Assembly (NCBI RefSeq): GCF_030167915.1
Contig: NZ_JARGNB010000001.1
Location: 744,001 to 808,000, forward strand
Length of the DNA stretch: 64,000 nucleotides
From: Aquabacterium humicola
GTDB taxonomy: Bacteria > Pseudomonadota > Gammaproteobacteria > Burkholderiales > Burkholderiaceae_C
Direction: 5' to 3'
Within the stretch, counting starts at the first letter, position 1. Each line of letters begins with the position of its first letter. Shown here piece after piece: positions 46,706 through 57,089 of this stretch. Both the position numbers and the translations under genes were made by a program. A model generated the notes under the pieces. That model was not told where the DNA came from. It was given only the letters and a program-made list of their open reading frames with translations, and made no database searches.

Positions 46706-48064
46706 CTAGACGATGCGGCGCGTGTGGATCACGTCGGCGTAGTAGCGCGCGGACAGCTTGGGCGTGCGCACCTGCGTCTCGAAGTCGCAGTGCACGATGC
46801 CGAAGCGGCGCTCGTAGCCGTCCTCCCACTCGAAGTTGTCGATGAAGGACCACAGGAAGTAGCCGTCCACCGGCACGCCGTCGGCGATCGCGCGGTGCAT
46901 CTCGCGCAGGTGGCCGCGCAGGTAGTCGCGGCGGTGCAGGTCGATCACTTCGCCGTCGATCACCGGTTCGTGGTTGTAGCCGCAGCCGTTCTCGGTGATG
47001 TAGATCGAGCGGTGGCCGTAGAGCGCATGGCACATGCGCGGCGCCCAGTACATCGCCTGCGGCACGAGGTTCAGCCACGGGCTGTCGGCACGCGGGTAGT
47101 GCGCCGGCAGGGCCAGCGCCTCGTAACGCGCGCCGTCGCGGCCGGCGCGCACGTAGGTGGCGGTGTAGACGTTCAGGCCGAGGAAGTCGGTGGGCAGGCT
47201 GATCAGGTCGAAGTCGCCGGTTGCCACCCTCGGCGCGGCGTCGCCGACACGCTCGAGGTAGGCCATCGAGTAGCCGCCGCGGTGGATCGCGCCGAGGATG
47301 TGCGCGTTCTTGTCCTCGAACCAGGCCTCGGCGGCGGCGATGTCGGCGGGGGTCTCGGTGACCGGCACGCTGACGTCGCAGTTGTCGGTCAGGCCCACGC
47401 GCGCCTGCGGCCCGCCGAACTCGCGCACCGCGCGCACCGCATGGCCGTGCGCGAGCAGCGCGTGGTGGATGGTCTGGTTGACGACCGCGTCGCTCTCGCG
47501 CCGGCCCGGCGCCTTGTTGCCCACGCCGTAGGCCAGCCACGTGAAGCAGCGGATCTCGTTCAGCGTGATCCAGTGCCGCACGTCGCCGGAGAAAGCCTTG
47601 ACGACGGTGTCCGCATAACGCGCGAAAGCCTCGACCGTGGCCCGCGCGGTCCAGCCGCCGCGGTCTTCCAGCGCCTGCGGCAGGTCCCAGTGGAACAGCG
47701 TGACCCACGGCGTGATGCCATGGCGCGCCATGCTGGCGAAGACGCGGCGGTAGAAGTCGAGGCCGGCCTGGTTCACCGCGCCGTCGCCATCGGGGAAGAT
47801 GCGCGGCCAGGCGATCGACAGCCGGTAGTGCCGGATGCCGAGCGAGGCCATCAGCGCGAAGTCCTCGTCGAAGCGGTGGTAGTGGTCGCAGGCGACGTCG
47901 AGCGTGTCGCCGCCGGCCACCTTGCCCGGCTGGCGGGCGAAGGTGTCCCAGATCGAAGGGCCCTTGCCGTCCTCGAAGGCGGCGCCCTCGATCTGCGCGG
48001 CCGCGGCGGCGGCGCCGAAGACGAAGGTGGACGGAAACGGCGAGGCGTAGGTCAGCGGATTCAT
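46706..48064 (-). CDS. GH1 beta-glucosidase/beta-galactosidase
   Basis: A 452-residue GH1 enzyme with no signal peptide, so cytosolic. The opening FVFGAAAAAAQIEGA is the family start. The acid/base is Glu170 in TLNEIRCF and the nucleophile Glu358 in YITENGCGYNHE. The acid/base motif is NEI instead of the near-universal NEP, an uncommon change next to the catalytic residue. The DGYFLWSFIDNFEW C-terminal signature is intact. The ATG shares one base with the SGNH gene stop (TGATG). It would cleave small beta-linked glucosides delivered by the symporter. Confidence 0.92.
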   Translation of the reverse strand: MNPLTYASPFPSTFVFGAAAAAAQIEGAAFEDGKGPSIWDTFARQPGKVAGGDTLDVACDHYHRFDEDFALMASLGIRHYRLSIAWPRIFPDGDGAVNQAGLDFYRRVFASMARHGITPWVTLFHWDLPQALEDRGGWTARATVEAFARYADTVVKAFSGDVRHWITLNEIRCFTWLAYGVGNKAPGRRESDAVVNQTIHHALLAHGHAVRAVREFGGPQARVGLTDNCDVSVPVTETPADIAAAEAWFEDKNAHILGAIHRGGYSMAYLERVGDAAPRVATGDFDLISLPTDFLGLNVYTATYVRAGRDGARYEALALPAHYPRADSPWLNLVPQAMYWAPRMCHALYGHRSIYITENGCGYNHEPVIDGEVIDLHRRDYLRGHLREMHRAIADGVPVDGYFLWSFIDNFEWEDGYERRFGIVHCDFETQVRTPKLSARYYADVIHTRRIV

Positions 48065-49407
48065 CAGGGTCGGTTCAGCAGCGGGGTCAGCACCGGGTCC
48101 ATGGCGGCCTGCCACAGGGCATATCCCTTCGGCGACAGGTGCAGCAGGTCGGGCATCACGTCCTTGGAGAGTGTCCCGTCGGGTTGCGTCAGCACCTGGC
48201 CGATGTCCAGGAAGTGCACGTCGCGGCCGTCGGCCAGGCCGCGGATGTGCTCGTTGATGCGCTCGTTGAGGCGGCGCAGGGGGCCGGTGGGCTGTTCCTC
48301 GCGCGGGAACACCGCCAGCAGCAGCACCTGGGCCGCGGGCAGGCGGCGCCGGATCTCCTCGACCAGTCGGCGGATGCCGGCGGCGGTGGTCTCGGGGTTT
48401 TCGGCGCGGTGGCCGGTGTTGTTGGTGCCGATCATCAGCACCACCGCCCGCGGCGCCAGGCCGTCGAGCGCTCCGTGCTGCAGGCGCCACAGCACGTTCT
48501 CGGTGCGGTCGCCGCCGAAGCCGAGGTTCAGCGCGTTGTGACGCGCGAAGTGGCGGGCCCAGACCTCGCGGCCTTCGTTCTCCCAGCCCTGCGTGATCGA
48601 GTCGCCGATGAAGACGAGCTGCGGCGCCTGGCCGGCGGCGATCGCGTCGCGCGCCTCGCGCTTCTTCTGCTCGTGGCGCGGCAGCCACCAGTCGAGCGAC
48701 CAGGATTCGGCCAGCATCGCCGGCGTGGTGGATTCGGTGCGGTAGTCCGCGCAGGTCATCGTCGCGGTCGCGGCGGCGCGGGACAGGCGGACATTGGCGA
48801 CGCTGACGCGGCCGGTGCCACCGCCTTCGAGCGCAAAGGGCAGGCTCACGCGCGAGAAGTCGCCCCCGTCACGCTGGAAGCACGCCAGCGGCAGCGACAC
48901 GCGCTGCCAGCCCTTGCCGGCGATCGCGCGCGCCGGCTCCAGCAGCGAGACGCTGCGCTCGCAGCCCTCGCCACAGGCCACCTTCACGCGCAGGCCGCCG
49001 GCGGCCAGGTCGTCGACATGCAGGTCCATCGTCAGCATGCCGCCGGCGTAGGGGCGCAGGTCCAGCGGCGTGCGGCTCTCCACGCGCAGCGTCGACATCC
49101 AGACGTCCTTCCACTCCAGCGACAGCGCCGTGCGCCGGTCGGCCGGACCGAGTGCCGCGCCGCCCACGTAGGCGCCGTTGCTGCCGGCGGGCACCGTGGC
49201 GCTGGCACCGGCCAGCTCCGGGCGCGTCTCCCAGTGCCCGACCGCGCTGCCGGCGAGCTCGACACGGTGCTCCCAGTGGCCGACGACGGTGCGCCAGGCG
49301 TTCGCCGGGGCGGGCAGCAGGACGAGGTCATCGGCCTGCGCGCCGGCGGTGCCGGCCCAGGCGACGAGGGCGGCGGTCAGCAGCGTGTTCGTGCGGATCG
49401 TGGCCAT
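48064..49407 (-). CDS. SGNH/GDSL esterase fused to an ExoP-like carbohydrate-binding domain
   Basis: A 447-residue secreted protein with signal peptide MATIRTNTLLTAALVAWAGT. Residues about 80-215 look like the galactose-binding-like ExoP domain found at the C-terminus of GH3 glucosidases (LRPYAGGMLTMDLHVDDL ... GKGWQRVSLPLACF). From about 260 comes an SGNH esterase: GDSITQGW with Ser270, GTNNTGH, and DLLHLSPKGY with the Asp/His pair. A near-duplicate of about 13 residues (GHWEHRVELAG / GHWETRPELAG) sits at residues about 43-68. It is probably an acetyl- or acyl-esterase acting on hemicellulose. The ATG lies 3 bp after the GH35 stop. Confidence 0.87.
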   Translation of the reverse strand: MATIRTNTLLTAALVAWAGTAGAQADDLVLLPAPANAWRTVVGHWEHRVELAGSAVGHWETRPELAGASATVPAGSNGAYVGGAALGPADRRTALSLEWKDVWMSTLRVESRTPLDLRPYAGGMLTMDLHVDDLAAGGLRVKVACGEGCERSVSLLEPARAIAGKGWQRVSLPLACFQRDGGDFSRVSLPFALEGGGTGRVSVANVRLSRAAATATMTCADYRTESTTPAMLAESWSLDWWLPRHEQKKREARDAIAAGQAPQLVFIGDSITQGWENEGREVWARHFARHNALNLGFGGDRTENVLWRLQHGALDGLAPRAVVLMIGTNNTGHRAENPETTAAGIRRLVEEIRRRLPAAQVLLLAVFPREEQPTGPLRRLNERINEHIRGLADGRDVHFLDIGQVLTQPDGTLSKDVMPDLLHLSPKGYALWQAAMDPVLTPLLNRP

Positions 49408-49410
49408 GGC

Positions 49411-51057
49411 TCAGTAGCGTCCCATCGTCACCTTCAGGACCACCGGGTTCCCGGTGAAGTTCAGGCCCCAGTCGACCTGGTCGCCGTTCCAGCGCCGCTC
49501 CATCTGCCAGCGGCCGCGCTCGTCGAAGCGGCCCTGCTCGGCGCTGACGAGCTGCGCCCGGCCGCTGCCCTCGGCATCGTCGAGCCGCACGCGCGCGAAC
49601 TGGCCGACGAGCACGAACTCGTCGTCGGCGATCTGCGCGATGGCGACGCCGCCGTTGAGCTGCTTCGCATGCGGCGGCAGCTCCTTCGCGTTGCCAGGCC
49701 ACTCGCGCTCGCCGAACATCCACTGGTCGAACGTCACGTGGGCCTTCCAGCCCTTCATCGCGATGGTCTGGTCGGCCAGGTCGTCGCCCTTGGCGGCGCC
49801 GTGGGTTCGGCCCTCGAAGGCCCAGCGCGCCCACAGGCGCTGCATCGGCGCGAAGGCGGCGTAGATGCGCGCGAAGGGCTCGACCATCGCCTTGTCGCTG
49901 TTCTTCGCGCCGAGCGGGAAGTTGGCGTAGTCGAAGTAGTCGATGCCAAAGGGCGCGACGCCGATCGCGCCGCGGCCGAGGATCTGGTAGACATAACGCG
50001 CGTAAGGCGCGGCATTGCCGAGCTCGGGCACGAACAGCGCGTTGTCCGGCCGCTGGAACCGGTCCAGGTGCGCGCCGACCTTGGCCGACTCGACGTGGTA
50101 GATGTCGGGGCCGACGACGTCGATGCTGGGCGCAGCGGCCTTGTAGATGTCGATCACGTCGTAGGTCGGCCCGCCGCTGGCGAAGTTCGATTTCCACGGT
50201 GCGATCGGCTCCAGCGGATCGCGCAGCGCGTTGTTGACGTACATCGGCAGGTCGTACACCGCCCGGCCCGCGCGGGCGATCTGCTCGATGTAGCTGGCGA
50301 TCGCCCAGGCATGGAAGTACTCGTCGGCATAGTCGCCATAGACCGCCTTCCAGTTGCCCGAGGCCGCTGCCGGCACCGGCGGCTTCTTGCGCGCCAGCAC
50401 GGCCGCCGGCACGTCGCGCTCGAAGGCGGCCTGGGCCTTCGGGCCGAAGTCGCGCGCGAGCCCGAAGGTGCCGACCTCGTTCTGCACCTGCACCATGATC
50501 ACGGTGCGCTGCTGCTCGTCGATCTTCTTCAGGTGCGTCATCAGCGCGACGAAGGCCTTTCTGTCGGCTTCCAGCGTCTGCTCGCCGAAGGGCGACAGGC
50601 AGTAGCTGTTCCTGCCCTGCGGATCGAGCATGCGCGGGAAGCGCCGGTTGTCCAGCTTCACCCAGGCCGGGGTGTACTGCGGGCTCGTGTTCTTCCAGGT
50701 GCCGAACCACAGCAGCACCACGCGCACCTTGTTCTGCCGCGCCTGGCGCACCAGGGCATCGACGAAGCTGAAGTCGAAGCGGCCCTCGACCGGCTCGACC
50801 TGCTCCCACGCGATCGGCACCTCGACGGTGTTGGCGTGGATGTCCTTCACCGCGGGCCACACCTTCTCCAGCGCCTGCGGGTAGTTGCTGGAGTTGTGGA
50901 CCTGCGCGCCCAGCATCAGGAAGGGCGCGCCGTCGACGAAGAGCGCATGGCGGCCGTTGCGCTCGACGAGGCGGGGCGCCTCTGCCGCCCACGACGCGGC
51001 GGCGAAGACGAGCGAACAGGCGGCGGCGCTCCAGCGAGGAATCTTGAACATCGGCAT
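49411..51057 (-). CDS. GH35 beta-galactosidase
   Basis: A 548-residue GH35 enzyme with a signal peptide ([20 protein letters not shown]). The barrel begins [20 protein letters not shown]; the acid/base is Glu194 ([11 protein letters not shown]) and the nucleophile Glu345 (LFVPELGN). The C-terminal ~150 residues match the DUF5597-type beta domain of short bacterial GH35s. An enzyme of this type (Bgl35A) removes galactose from xyloglucan side chains in Cellvibrio. It follows the TonB receptor across a 110-bp gap with a hairpin. ATGs at 51057 and 51051 are both possible. Confidence 0.92.
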   Translation of the reverse strand: MPMFKIPRWSAAACSLVFAAASWAAEAPRLVERNGRHALFVDGAPFLMLGAQVHNSSNYPQALEKVWPAVKDIHANTVEVPIAWEQVEPVEGRFDFSFVDALVRQARQNKVRVVLLWFGTWKNTSPQYTPAWVKLDNRRFPRMLDPQGRNSYCLSPFGEQTLEADRKAFVALMTHLKKIDEQQRTVIMVQVQNEVGTFGLARDFGPKAQAAFERDVPAAVLARKKPPVPAAASGNWKAVYGDYADEYFHAWAIASYIEQIARAGRAVYDLPMYVNNALRDPLEPIAPWKSNFASGGPTYDVIDIYKAAAPSIDVVGPDIYHVESAKVGAHLDRFQRPDNALFVPELGNAAPYARYVYQILGRGAIGVAPFGIDYFDYANFPLGAKNSDKAMVEPFARIYAAFAPMQRLWARWAFEGRTHGAAKGDDLADQTIAMKGWKAHVTFDQWMFGEREWPGNAKELPPHAKQLNGGVAIAQIADDEFVLVGQFARVRLDDAEGSGRAQLVSAEQGRFDERGRWQMERRWNGDQVDWGLNFTGNPVVLKVTMGRY

Positions 51058-51078
51058 GGCATCGGAAGGTCGGATCCG

Positions 51079-51110
51079 GCCCGCGCCACGGGGGTACGTG
51101 CGGCGCGGGC
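51079..51110 (-). terminator. Hairpin between TonB receptor and GH35
   Basis: GCCCGCGCC (51079-51087) and GGCGCGGGC (51102-51110) form a perfect 9-bp stem with a 14-nt loop just downstream of the receptor gene. There is no T-run. It may partly terminate or stabilise the receptor mRNA and so set its level above that of the downstream enzymes. Confidence 0.45.
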
Positions 51111-51167
51111 GGGAACGGGCGGCGGCGGTGGTGGCGGCGGGCAAGGCCGCCCCACGCGCGGCACGCG

Positions 51168-54100
51168 TCAGAACGTGTAGCGTGCGGTCAGCGTGTAGCG
51201 CGGCCCCGAGTAGAACAGCCCGCGGGTCTTGTCGCCGATGTGCTGCTGCATCACCTGGCGCTGCTTGGCGTCGTTGAGGTTCTGCGCTTCCAGGCCCAGC
51301 GTCAGCTTCTCCTCCAGCAGCTTGTAGAAGATGCCGGCGTCGAGCTGGCCGTAGTCGTCGGCCCAGGTCGGCAGGGCCCAGGCGATGCCGCGCTGGCCGA
51401 CATCGGGGCTGTCGGGATTGTTGTTGGTGCCGTCGGTGCCGTTGGTGCCGTTGACGTTCACGCCCTGCAGGTACTTCGAGCGCCAGGTGTAGGCCAGGCG
51501 CGCCGACAGCGGCCCCTGGTCGTACATGAAGGTCAGCGTGTAGGCCTTGCGCGACAGGCCCTGCAGCGGCAGGTCGCCGAAGGTGCGGCCGTCGGTGTCG
51601 CAGCCGTTGAGGTTCAGGTTCAGGTTCGCCGCACCGGTGCTGTTGCCCGAGCACCAGGCCTGCAGCACCGGCTTGTACAGCTTGGTCTTGCTGTCCACGT
51701 AGGTGAAGTTGGCCTGCATGCCGAGGCCGGACAGCCAGCCCGGCAGCTTGTCGAAGTAGGTCTGGAACGCCAGCTCGAATCCGCGTGCATGGCCCTTGCC
51801 GCCGTTGATCGGGCTGGTGACGACGAAGTCCTGCGGGCGGCCGTTGACGTCCGGCAGCGAGAACAGCGCCGTCTGGTTGATGATGACGTCCTTCAGGTCC
51901 TTGTTGAAGGCGGCGAAGGTCAGCGATCCGGTGCGGCTGAAGTACCACTCGGCCGTGGCATCGACCTGCGTCGAGCGGATCGGCTTGAGCAAGGGGTTGC
52001 CCTTGGCCTCGCCGGTGTGCGAGACCGAGGTCACCTCGGTGCCCGAGCGCTTCACGTCCTGGGTGAGCGTGGTGTAGGCCTGCAGCTGGCTGAAGTCCGG
52101 CCGCGAGATGGCCTTGGCTGCGGCGAAGCGGAACTGCAGCTCCTCGCTCGCCTTCATGCGCAGGTTCAGGCTCGGCAGCGTGTCGGTGTAGCTGTTCTTG
52201 AAGTCCTGCGGCTGCACGAAGCGCGGGATCACCGGCACGGACACGCCGGTATCGGTCGGGTTCGGGTTCGAGCCCGAGAAGGTGGTGTAGCCGCGCGCCG
52301 AGGCCTTGGTGTGCACGATGCGCAGGCCGAGGTTGCCGTCCACCGGGAACTTCCAGTCGTCGAAACCGAAGCGCAGCTGCGCGTAGGCGGCCTGCGTGCG
52401 CTCCTGCTGCACGTTGGTGCCGGCGCTGTCGACGTCGTCCTTGATGGACTCGGGCGTGAACGTGAACGGCCAGCCGTTGCACACGCTCTTGTCGGCCACG
52501 CTCGGCTCGTTCAGGCAGTGCTGGCGGCCGTACTCGTGCAATTGGGCGTAGCTGCCGGGGAAGCCTTGCGCCAGCGCGACGTCGGGAAACACCACCGCCG
52601 GCGGCGCCGGCACCTTGCCGTTGAAGAAGTTCGGGAAGGTGTGCAGGTGCGTGCCGCCCGGGAAGGCGCTGAGGTAGGCCGGACCGCCGGCGGTCCACGG
52701 CTGGGTGATCGCCTGCCAGTGGTAGCCGCTGGGGTTCTGGCTGGTCTTGGCCTCGCGCTCGGTCAGCCGCAGGCCGACGCGCAGGTCATGCAGCACGGGG
52801 TCGTCGAACTTCAGCAGCGCGTCGCCCTTCCAGGCCTTCTCCTCCGCCTTGCTGCGGTCCATGTGCTCCATCGTGAAACCCCAGTAGTAGTTGGCGGGGT
52901 TCGCGAGGTAGGCGCGGTCGCTGGCGTCGAAGCTGAGGCTCGGGATCGTGCCGGTCAGGTCCAGGCTCTGCTTGGGCATGCCCACGCCGGTGGCCACGGT
53001 GGAATCGAAGCTCGAGGTGTTGGCGCGGATGTACTGCAGGTCCGAGCTCAAGCTCAGCCGCTCGCTGGCCTTCCACTTCAGCCGCCAGGCGAGCTCCTCG
53101 GTCTTGGAGTTGCGCCAGGACGTGCGCGTATCGTCGTTGAAGTTGATCAGCGAGCCGTCGCTGTTCGTGATCACGCCGGACAGCAGGGCGCCCTGCCCGT
53201 CGAACTGGCCGCCGGTGACGCGGATGCGGTACGGATCGGACTGCGCGAAGATCGCCCGCTCGTCCCACTGCATGCGGTACTTCGACTGGAAGTAGGTCAG
53301 CGACGTGTCGATGTCGTTGGTCTTCCATTGCAGCGCGCCATAGAGGCCTTCGCGCTTGCGGTCGAATTCCAGCGTGCGCCACTGCGCACCCTTCGGCACC
53401 CACAGCGTGGTGGCCGGATCCTGGCCCGCCACGGCGTCGTTGCGCGGGTAGTAGGGCTCGACCTGGAAGAAGTCCGAGCGCGTCGCGCTCTCGGAGCTGG
53501 CCACGTGCAGCAGCGCGCCGAAGCGGCCTGCCGCGGTGTCCCAGCGGTTGCTGAAGAGGGCCGAATACGACGGCGAGTGCTGCTTGTTGAGCCGGGTGTA
53601 GGTGTCCTGCAGCGACAGCGAGGCCTTCATGCCGGGGTAGTCCAGCGGCAGCGCGGTGCGCAGGTTGACGAGGCCGCCGATCGCGCCCTCGATCTGCTCG
53701 GCGGACGGGTTCTTGTAGACGTCGACACCCGCCATCAGCTCCGGCGGCACGTCCTCGAAGTTCAGCGCACGGCCGCCATTGGCGGAGAACGAGTCGCGGC
53801 CGTTCAGCTCGGAGCGCACCCAGGGCAGGCCGCGGATCGAGACGCCCGACCCCTCGACGGAGAAGTGCTCCGGGTCGTTCTTCGCCATCGTGCGGTCGAT
53901 CGTGACGCCGACCACGCGCTGCAGCACTTCGGTCACCGAGCGGTCCGGCAGCTTGCCGATGTCGTCGGCGACGATCGAGTCGACGACCTCGTCGGCGTCC
54001 TTCTTGATCTTCTGCGCCGACTGCAGCGCCGCGCGCTGGCCGGTGACGACGACGGTGTCCGGCTTCTTCTCGTCGTCCTTGCGCGCCGCCATCTGGGCCA

Positions 54101-54173
54101 GGGCCCCGCCTGCGCAGATCAGGGCCACCTGGGCCACGGCCAGCGACAGCGCGGTCCGCTTGAATTGGTTCAT
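51168..54173 (-). CDS. TonB-dependent outer-membrane receptor (carbohydrate type)
   Basis: A 1,001-residue receptor with signal peptide [19 protein letters not shown], a TonB-box-like segment ([15 protein letters not shown]), a plug domain (about 55-175: [36 protein letters not shown]) and a 22-strand barrel ending [10 protein letters not shown]. Length and start are those of the Caulobacter/Xanthomonas-type receptors for plant oligosaccharides. Two ATGs lie 6 bp apart. AGGAG is only 2 nt from the first (54179) but 8 nt from the second (54173), so I choose the second. It is the first gene of the unit running to GH43 and should import xyloglucan oligosaccharides. Confidence 0.95.
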   Translation of the reverse strand: MNQFKRTALSLAVAQVALICAGGALAQMAARKDDEKKPDTVVVTGQRAALQSAQKIKKDADEVVDSIVADDIGKLPDRSVTEVLQRVVGVTIDRTMAKNDPEHFSVEGSGVSIRGLPWVRSELNGRDSFSANGGRALNFEDVPPELMAGVDVYKNPSAEQIEGAIGGLVNLRTALPLDYPGMKASLSLQDTYTRLNKQHSPSYSALFSNRWDTAAGRFGALLHVASSESATRSDFFQVEPYYPRNDAVAGQDPATTLWVPKGAQWRTLEFDRKREGLYGALQWKTNDIDTSLTYFQSKYRMQWDERAIFAQSDPYRIRVTGGQFDGQGALLSGVITNSDGSLINFNDDTRTSWRNSKTEELAWRLKWKASERLSLSSDLQYIRANTSSFDSTVATGVGMPKQSLDLTGTIPSLSFDASDRAYLANPANYYWGFTMEHMDRSKAEEKAWKGDALLKFDDPVLHDLRVGLRLTEREAKTSQNPSGYHWQAITQPWTAGGPAYLSAFPGGTHLHTFPNFFNGKVPAPPAVVFPDVALAQGFPGSYAQLHEYGRQHCLNEPSVADKSVCNGWPFTFTPESIKDDVDSAGTNVQQERTQAAYAQLRFGFDDWKFPVDGNLGLRIVHTKASARGYTTFSGSNPNPTDTGVSVPVIPRFVQPQDFKNSYTDTLPSLNLRMKASEELQFRFAAAKAISRPDFSQLQAYTTLTQDVKRSGTEVTSVSHTGEAKGNPLLKPIRSTQVDATAEWYFSRTGSLTFAAFNKDLKDVIINQTALFSLPDVNGRPQDFVVTSPINGGKGHARGFELAFQTYFDKLPGWLSGLGMQANFTYVDSKTKLYKPVLQAWCSGNSTGAANLNLNLNGCDTDGRTFGDLPLQGLSRKAYTLTFMYDQGPLSARLAYTWRSKYLQGVNVNGTNGTDGTNNNPDSPDVGQRGIAWALPTWADDYGQLDAGIFYKLLEEKLTLGLEAQNLNDAKQRQVMQQHIGDKTRGLFYSGPRYTLTARYTF

Positions 54174-54300
54174 GTTCATGTCTCCTACGAGTGGTACCTC
54201 GCCCCGACCCCCGGGGCCCCCAATGGATGGCGACACTGCCGCCGGCGAGCGAAGCGTTCGTTGCGCTCCTGCCCGCGCGGCGGTCAGTCCTTCATCCGCC

Positions 54301-55620
54301 TCATCCCTCGCACAACCTGTTGAACAGGTTTTCCAGCAGTTCCTGGCGACCGGAGACGGGCGCCGGGTCGGCGTTCGCCTGCAGTGCCCGGTCGGCCAGC
54401 TGTTCAAGCGTCACCCGACCATCGAGAATGGCTTGGGCTTCCGTCGAGGCCCAACCCGCATAACGAGCGTCCAGGGCCTGCGCGAGGCGGCCGTCCTGGA
54501 TCAGTTTCTCGGCCACCAGCAGCGCACGCGCGCAGAGGTCGATCGCACCGACGTGGCCGTGGAACAGGTCCTCGGCATCGAGCGACTGCCGGCGCACCTT
54601 GGCGTCGAAGTTCAAGCCGCCGGAGCCCAGTCCACCGGCCTGCAGGATGTGGTAGAGCGCCAGCGCCGTCTCGGGCAGGTTGTTGGGGAACTGGTCGGTG
54701 TCCCAGCCGAGCTGCGCATCGCCGCGGTTCATGTCGATGCTGCCGAGGATGCCCAGCGCCGAGGCCATCGCGATCTCGTGCTCGAAGCTGTGGCCCGACA
54801 GCGTCGCGTGGTTGGCCTCGATGTTGACCTTGATCTCCTTCTCGAGGCCGTGGCGCACGAGCAGGCCGTAGACCGTGGCGACGTCGAAGTCGTACTGGTG
54901 CTTCGACGGCTCGCGCGGCTTGGGCTCGATCAGGATCGCGCCGTCGAAGCCGATCTTGTGCTTGTGCTCGACCACCATGCTCAGGAAGCGGCCCATCTGG
55001 TCCAGCTCCTGCCCGATGCGCGTGTTCAGCAGGGTCTCGTAGCCCTCGCGGCCTCCCCACAGCACGTAGTTCTGGCCACCCAGGCGATGGGTCGCCTCCA
55101 GCGCGTCGCGCACCTGGATCGCCGCCTGCGCGAATACCGCAGGGTCCGGGTTCGTCGCCGCGCCGGCCATGAACCGGCGGTGGCTGAACAGGTTCGCCGT
55201 GCCCCACAGCAGCTTCACGCCGCTGCGCTGCTGGTGCGCGGCCAGCAGGTCGACCATGCGCAGGAAGTTCTCGCGGCTCTCGCGCGGCGTGGCGCCTTCG
55301 GGCGCGACGTCGCGGTCGTGGAAGGTGTAGTACGGCACGCCGAGCTTGCTGAAGAGCTCGAAGGCCGCCTCGGCCTTCACCGCTGCCAGTTCCATCGGCG
55401 AGCCGCCCTGGAACCATGGACGCTCGAAGGTCTGGCCGCCGAAGGGGTCGAGGCCGGTCCAGCAGAAGGAATGCCAGTAGCACACCGCGAAGCGCAGGTG
55501 CTCCTCCATGCGCTTGCCGAGGACGATGCGGTCCTTGTCGTAATGGCGGTAGGACAGCGGATCGTCGCTGTCGCGGCCGCGGAATCGCACCGGGGCGATG
55601 GCTTGGAAATAGCTCGTCAT
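54301..55620 (-). CDS. xylA: Xylose isomerase
   Basis: A 439-residue class II xylose isomerase converting D-xylose to D-xylulose in the cytosol. The catalytic histidine lies in YTFHDRD (His101, with Asp104) and the metal ligands in [30 protein letters not shown] and [14 protein letters not shown]. Length is normal. The ATG overlaps the xylB stop by 4 bp. It is the last gene of xylR-xylB-xylA and handles the xylose released by GH31. A 127-bp gap separates it from the receptor gene. Confidence 0.98.
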   Translation of the reverse strand: MTSYFQAIAPVRFRGRDSDDPLSYRHYDKDRIVLGKRMEEHLRFAVCYWHSFCWTGLDPFGGQTFERPWFQGGSPMELAAVKAEAAFELFSKLGVPYYTFHDRDVAPEGATPRESRENFLRMVDLLAAHQQRSGVKLLWGTANLFSHRRFMAGAATNPDPAVFAQAAIQVRDALEATHRLGGQNYVLWGGREGYETLLNTRIGQELDQMGRFLSMVVEHKHKIGFDGAILIEPKPREPSKHQYDFDVATVYGLLVRHGLEKEIKVNIEANHATLSGHSFEHEIAMASALGILGSIDMNRGDAQLGWDTDQFPNNLPETALALYHILQAGGLGSGGLNFDAKVRRQSLDAEDLFHGHVGAIDLCARALLVAEKLIQDGRLAQALDARYAGWASTEAQAILDGRVTLEQLADRALQANADPAPVSGRQELLENLFNRLCEG

Positions 55621-57089
55621 GTGATGGGATTGATTTGCCGGTAAATGCGGCGGAACGATTGAAGCCTTTCCTGAAGCGCGACATGGCGAACCGGATCGGG
55701 ACGATGGCTGGCCGCGACGTCAGGCCGCGTGCAGGATTCGAGGCCGCCGCTGCCGCAGGCGATGCGCGCCAGCCGAGCGGCCCCCAGCGCCGCGCCGGCT
55801 TCCGCGCCGGCATGGACGATGATGTCGACGCCGAGCGCGTCGGCGATCAACTGCGCCCACAGCGGGCTGCGGGCGCCGCCGCCGACGAGCGACAGCCGCT
55901 CGACCCGCGTGCCGGTGCTGCGCAGCGCGTCGAGGCCGTCGGCCAGGCCGAAGGCGACGCCTTCGAGCACGGCATAACCGCAGGCAGCGCGGCCGGTGTC
56001 ATGACGCAGGCCGTGCAGCGTGCCGGTGGCGAACGGGTTGTTGTGCGGCGTGCGCTCGCCGGCCAGGTAGGGCAGGAACAGCGGCGCCGCGTCGCGCTCG
56101 GCCGGCGTCAGCGCCGCCACCTCGTGCAGCAGCTGCGCCTCGTCGGCCGCACCGGCGAGCAGCGTGAACCAGCGCAGGCAGCTGGCCGCCGACAGCATCA
56201 CGCTCATCTGGTGCCACAGGCCCGGCACCGCGTGGCAGAAGGCGTGCACCGCGGACGCTGCATTCGGGCGGAAGCGGTCGTCGACCACGAACAGCACGCC
56301 CGAGGTGCCGAGCGAGATGAAACCGTCGCCCGGCGCCACCGCGCCGACGCCGACGGCGCTGGCGGCGTTGTCGCCGGCACCGCCGGCGACGATCACTTCG
56401 GGCGCCAGGCCCCAGGCGCGCGCGAGCTCGGGCCGCAGCGTGCCCGACGGCTCGGTGCCCTCGACCAGGCGCGGCATCTGCGCGCGCTGCAGGCCGCAGG
56501 CGGCGAGCAGCGCGTCGGACCAGTCGCGGCGGGCGACGTCCAGCCACAGCGTTCCGGCGGCATCGGAGGGCTCGCTGACCTTCTCGCCGGTCAGCCGCAG
56601 GCGCAGGTAGTCCTTGGGCAGCAGCACGCTGCGCGTCGCGGCGAAGACGGCGGGCTCGTGGCGCCGCACCCACAGCAGCTTCGGCGCGGTAAAGCCGGGC
56701 ATAGCCAGGTTGCCGGCCACCCGGTGCAGCGACGGCGCGGCGCGGGTCAGCTCCGCGCACTCGGCATGGCTGCGGCCGTCGTTCCACAGGATCGCGGGAC
56801 GCAGCACCTCGTCGTCGGCCCCCAGCAGCACGGCGCCATGCATCTGGCCCGACAGGCCGATGCCACGCACGCGGGCGAAGGCGGCTGCATGCGCGGCACG
56901 CAACGCGGCGACGGCCGCCTCGGTGGCCTGCCACCAGGCCGCGGGGTCCTGCTCCGACCACAGCGGCTGCGGCCGCGACAGCGCCAGCGGCGCGCCGGCG
57001 CTGCCGACGATGCCGCCCTGCTCGTCCATCAGCAGCAGCTTGACCTCGGACGTGCCGAGGTCGATGCCGAGGAACGTGTCGGCCGTCAC
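55617..57089 (-). CDS. xylB: Xylulokinase
   Basis: A 490-residue FGGY-family kinase phosphorylating D-xylulose. The first phosphate loop is [17 protein letters not shown] near residues 6-22; [24 protein letters not shown] and the C-terminal [20 protein letters not shown] are the xylulokinase blocks. The start is a GTG overlapping the xylR stop (GTGA), with a strong AGGAGG 4 nt upstream. The C-terminus carries about 50 residues of less conserved tail. It works between the isomerase and the pentose phosphate pathway. Confidence 0.96.
   Translation of the reverse strand: MTADTFLGIDLGTSEVKLLLMDEQGGIVGSAGAPLALSRPQPLWSEQDPAAWWQATEAAVAALRAAHAAAFARVRGIGLSGQMHGAVLLGADDEVLRPAILWNDGRSHAECAELTRAAPSLHRVAGNLAMPGFTAPKLLWVRRHEPAVFAATRSVLLPKDYLRLRLTGEKVSEPSDAAGTLWLDVARRDWSDALLAACGLQRAQMPRLVEGTEPSGTLRPELARAWGLAPEVIVAGGAGDNAASAVGVGAVAPGDGFISLGTSGVLFVVDDRFRPNAASAVHAFCHAVPGLWHQMSVMLSAASCLRWFTLLAGAADEAQLLHEVAALTPAERDAAPLFLPYLAGERTPHNNPFATGTLHGLRHDTGRAACGYAVLEGVAFGLADGLDALRSTGTRVERLSLVGGGARSPLWAQLIADALGVDIIVHAGAEAGAALGAARLARIACGSGGLESCTRPDVAASHRPDPVRHVALQERLQSFRRIYRQINPIT

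Noticed and set aside
46706-48688. An apparent 660-residue protein joining SGNH sequence to GH1
   Set aside because: The N-terminal part is the SGNH gene read in the wrong frame; GH1 begins at the ATG at 48064.
54250-54260. CGAAGCGTTCG as a LacI-type operator before the TonB receptor
   Set aside because: Only a 4-bp half-site, and the LacI protein of the locus has no DNA-binding domain; too weak to annotate.
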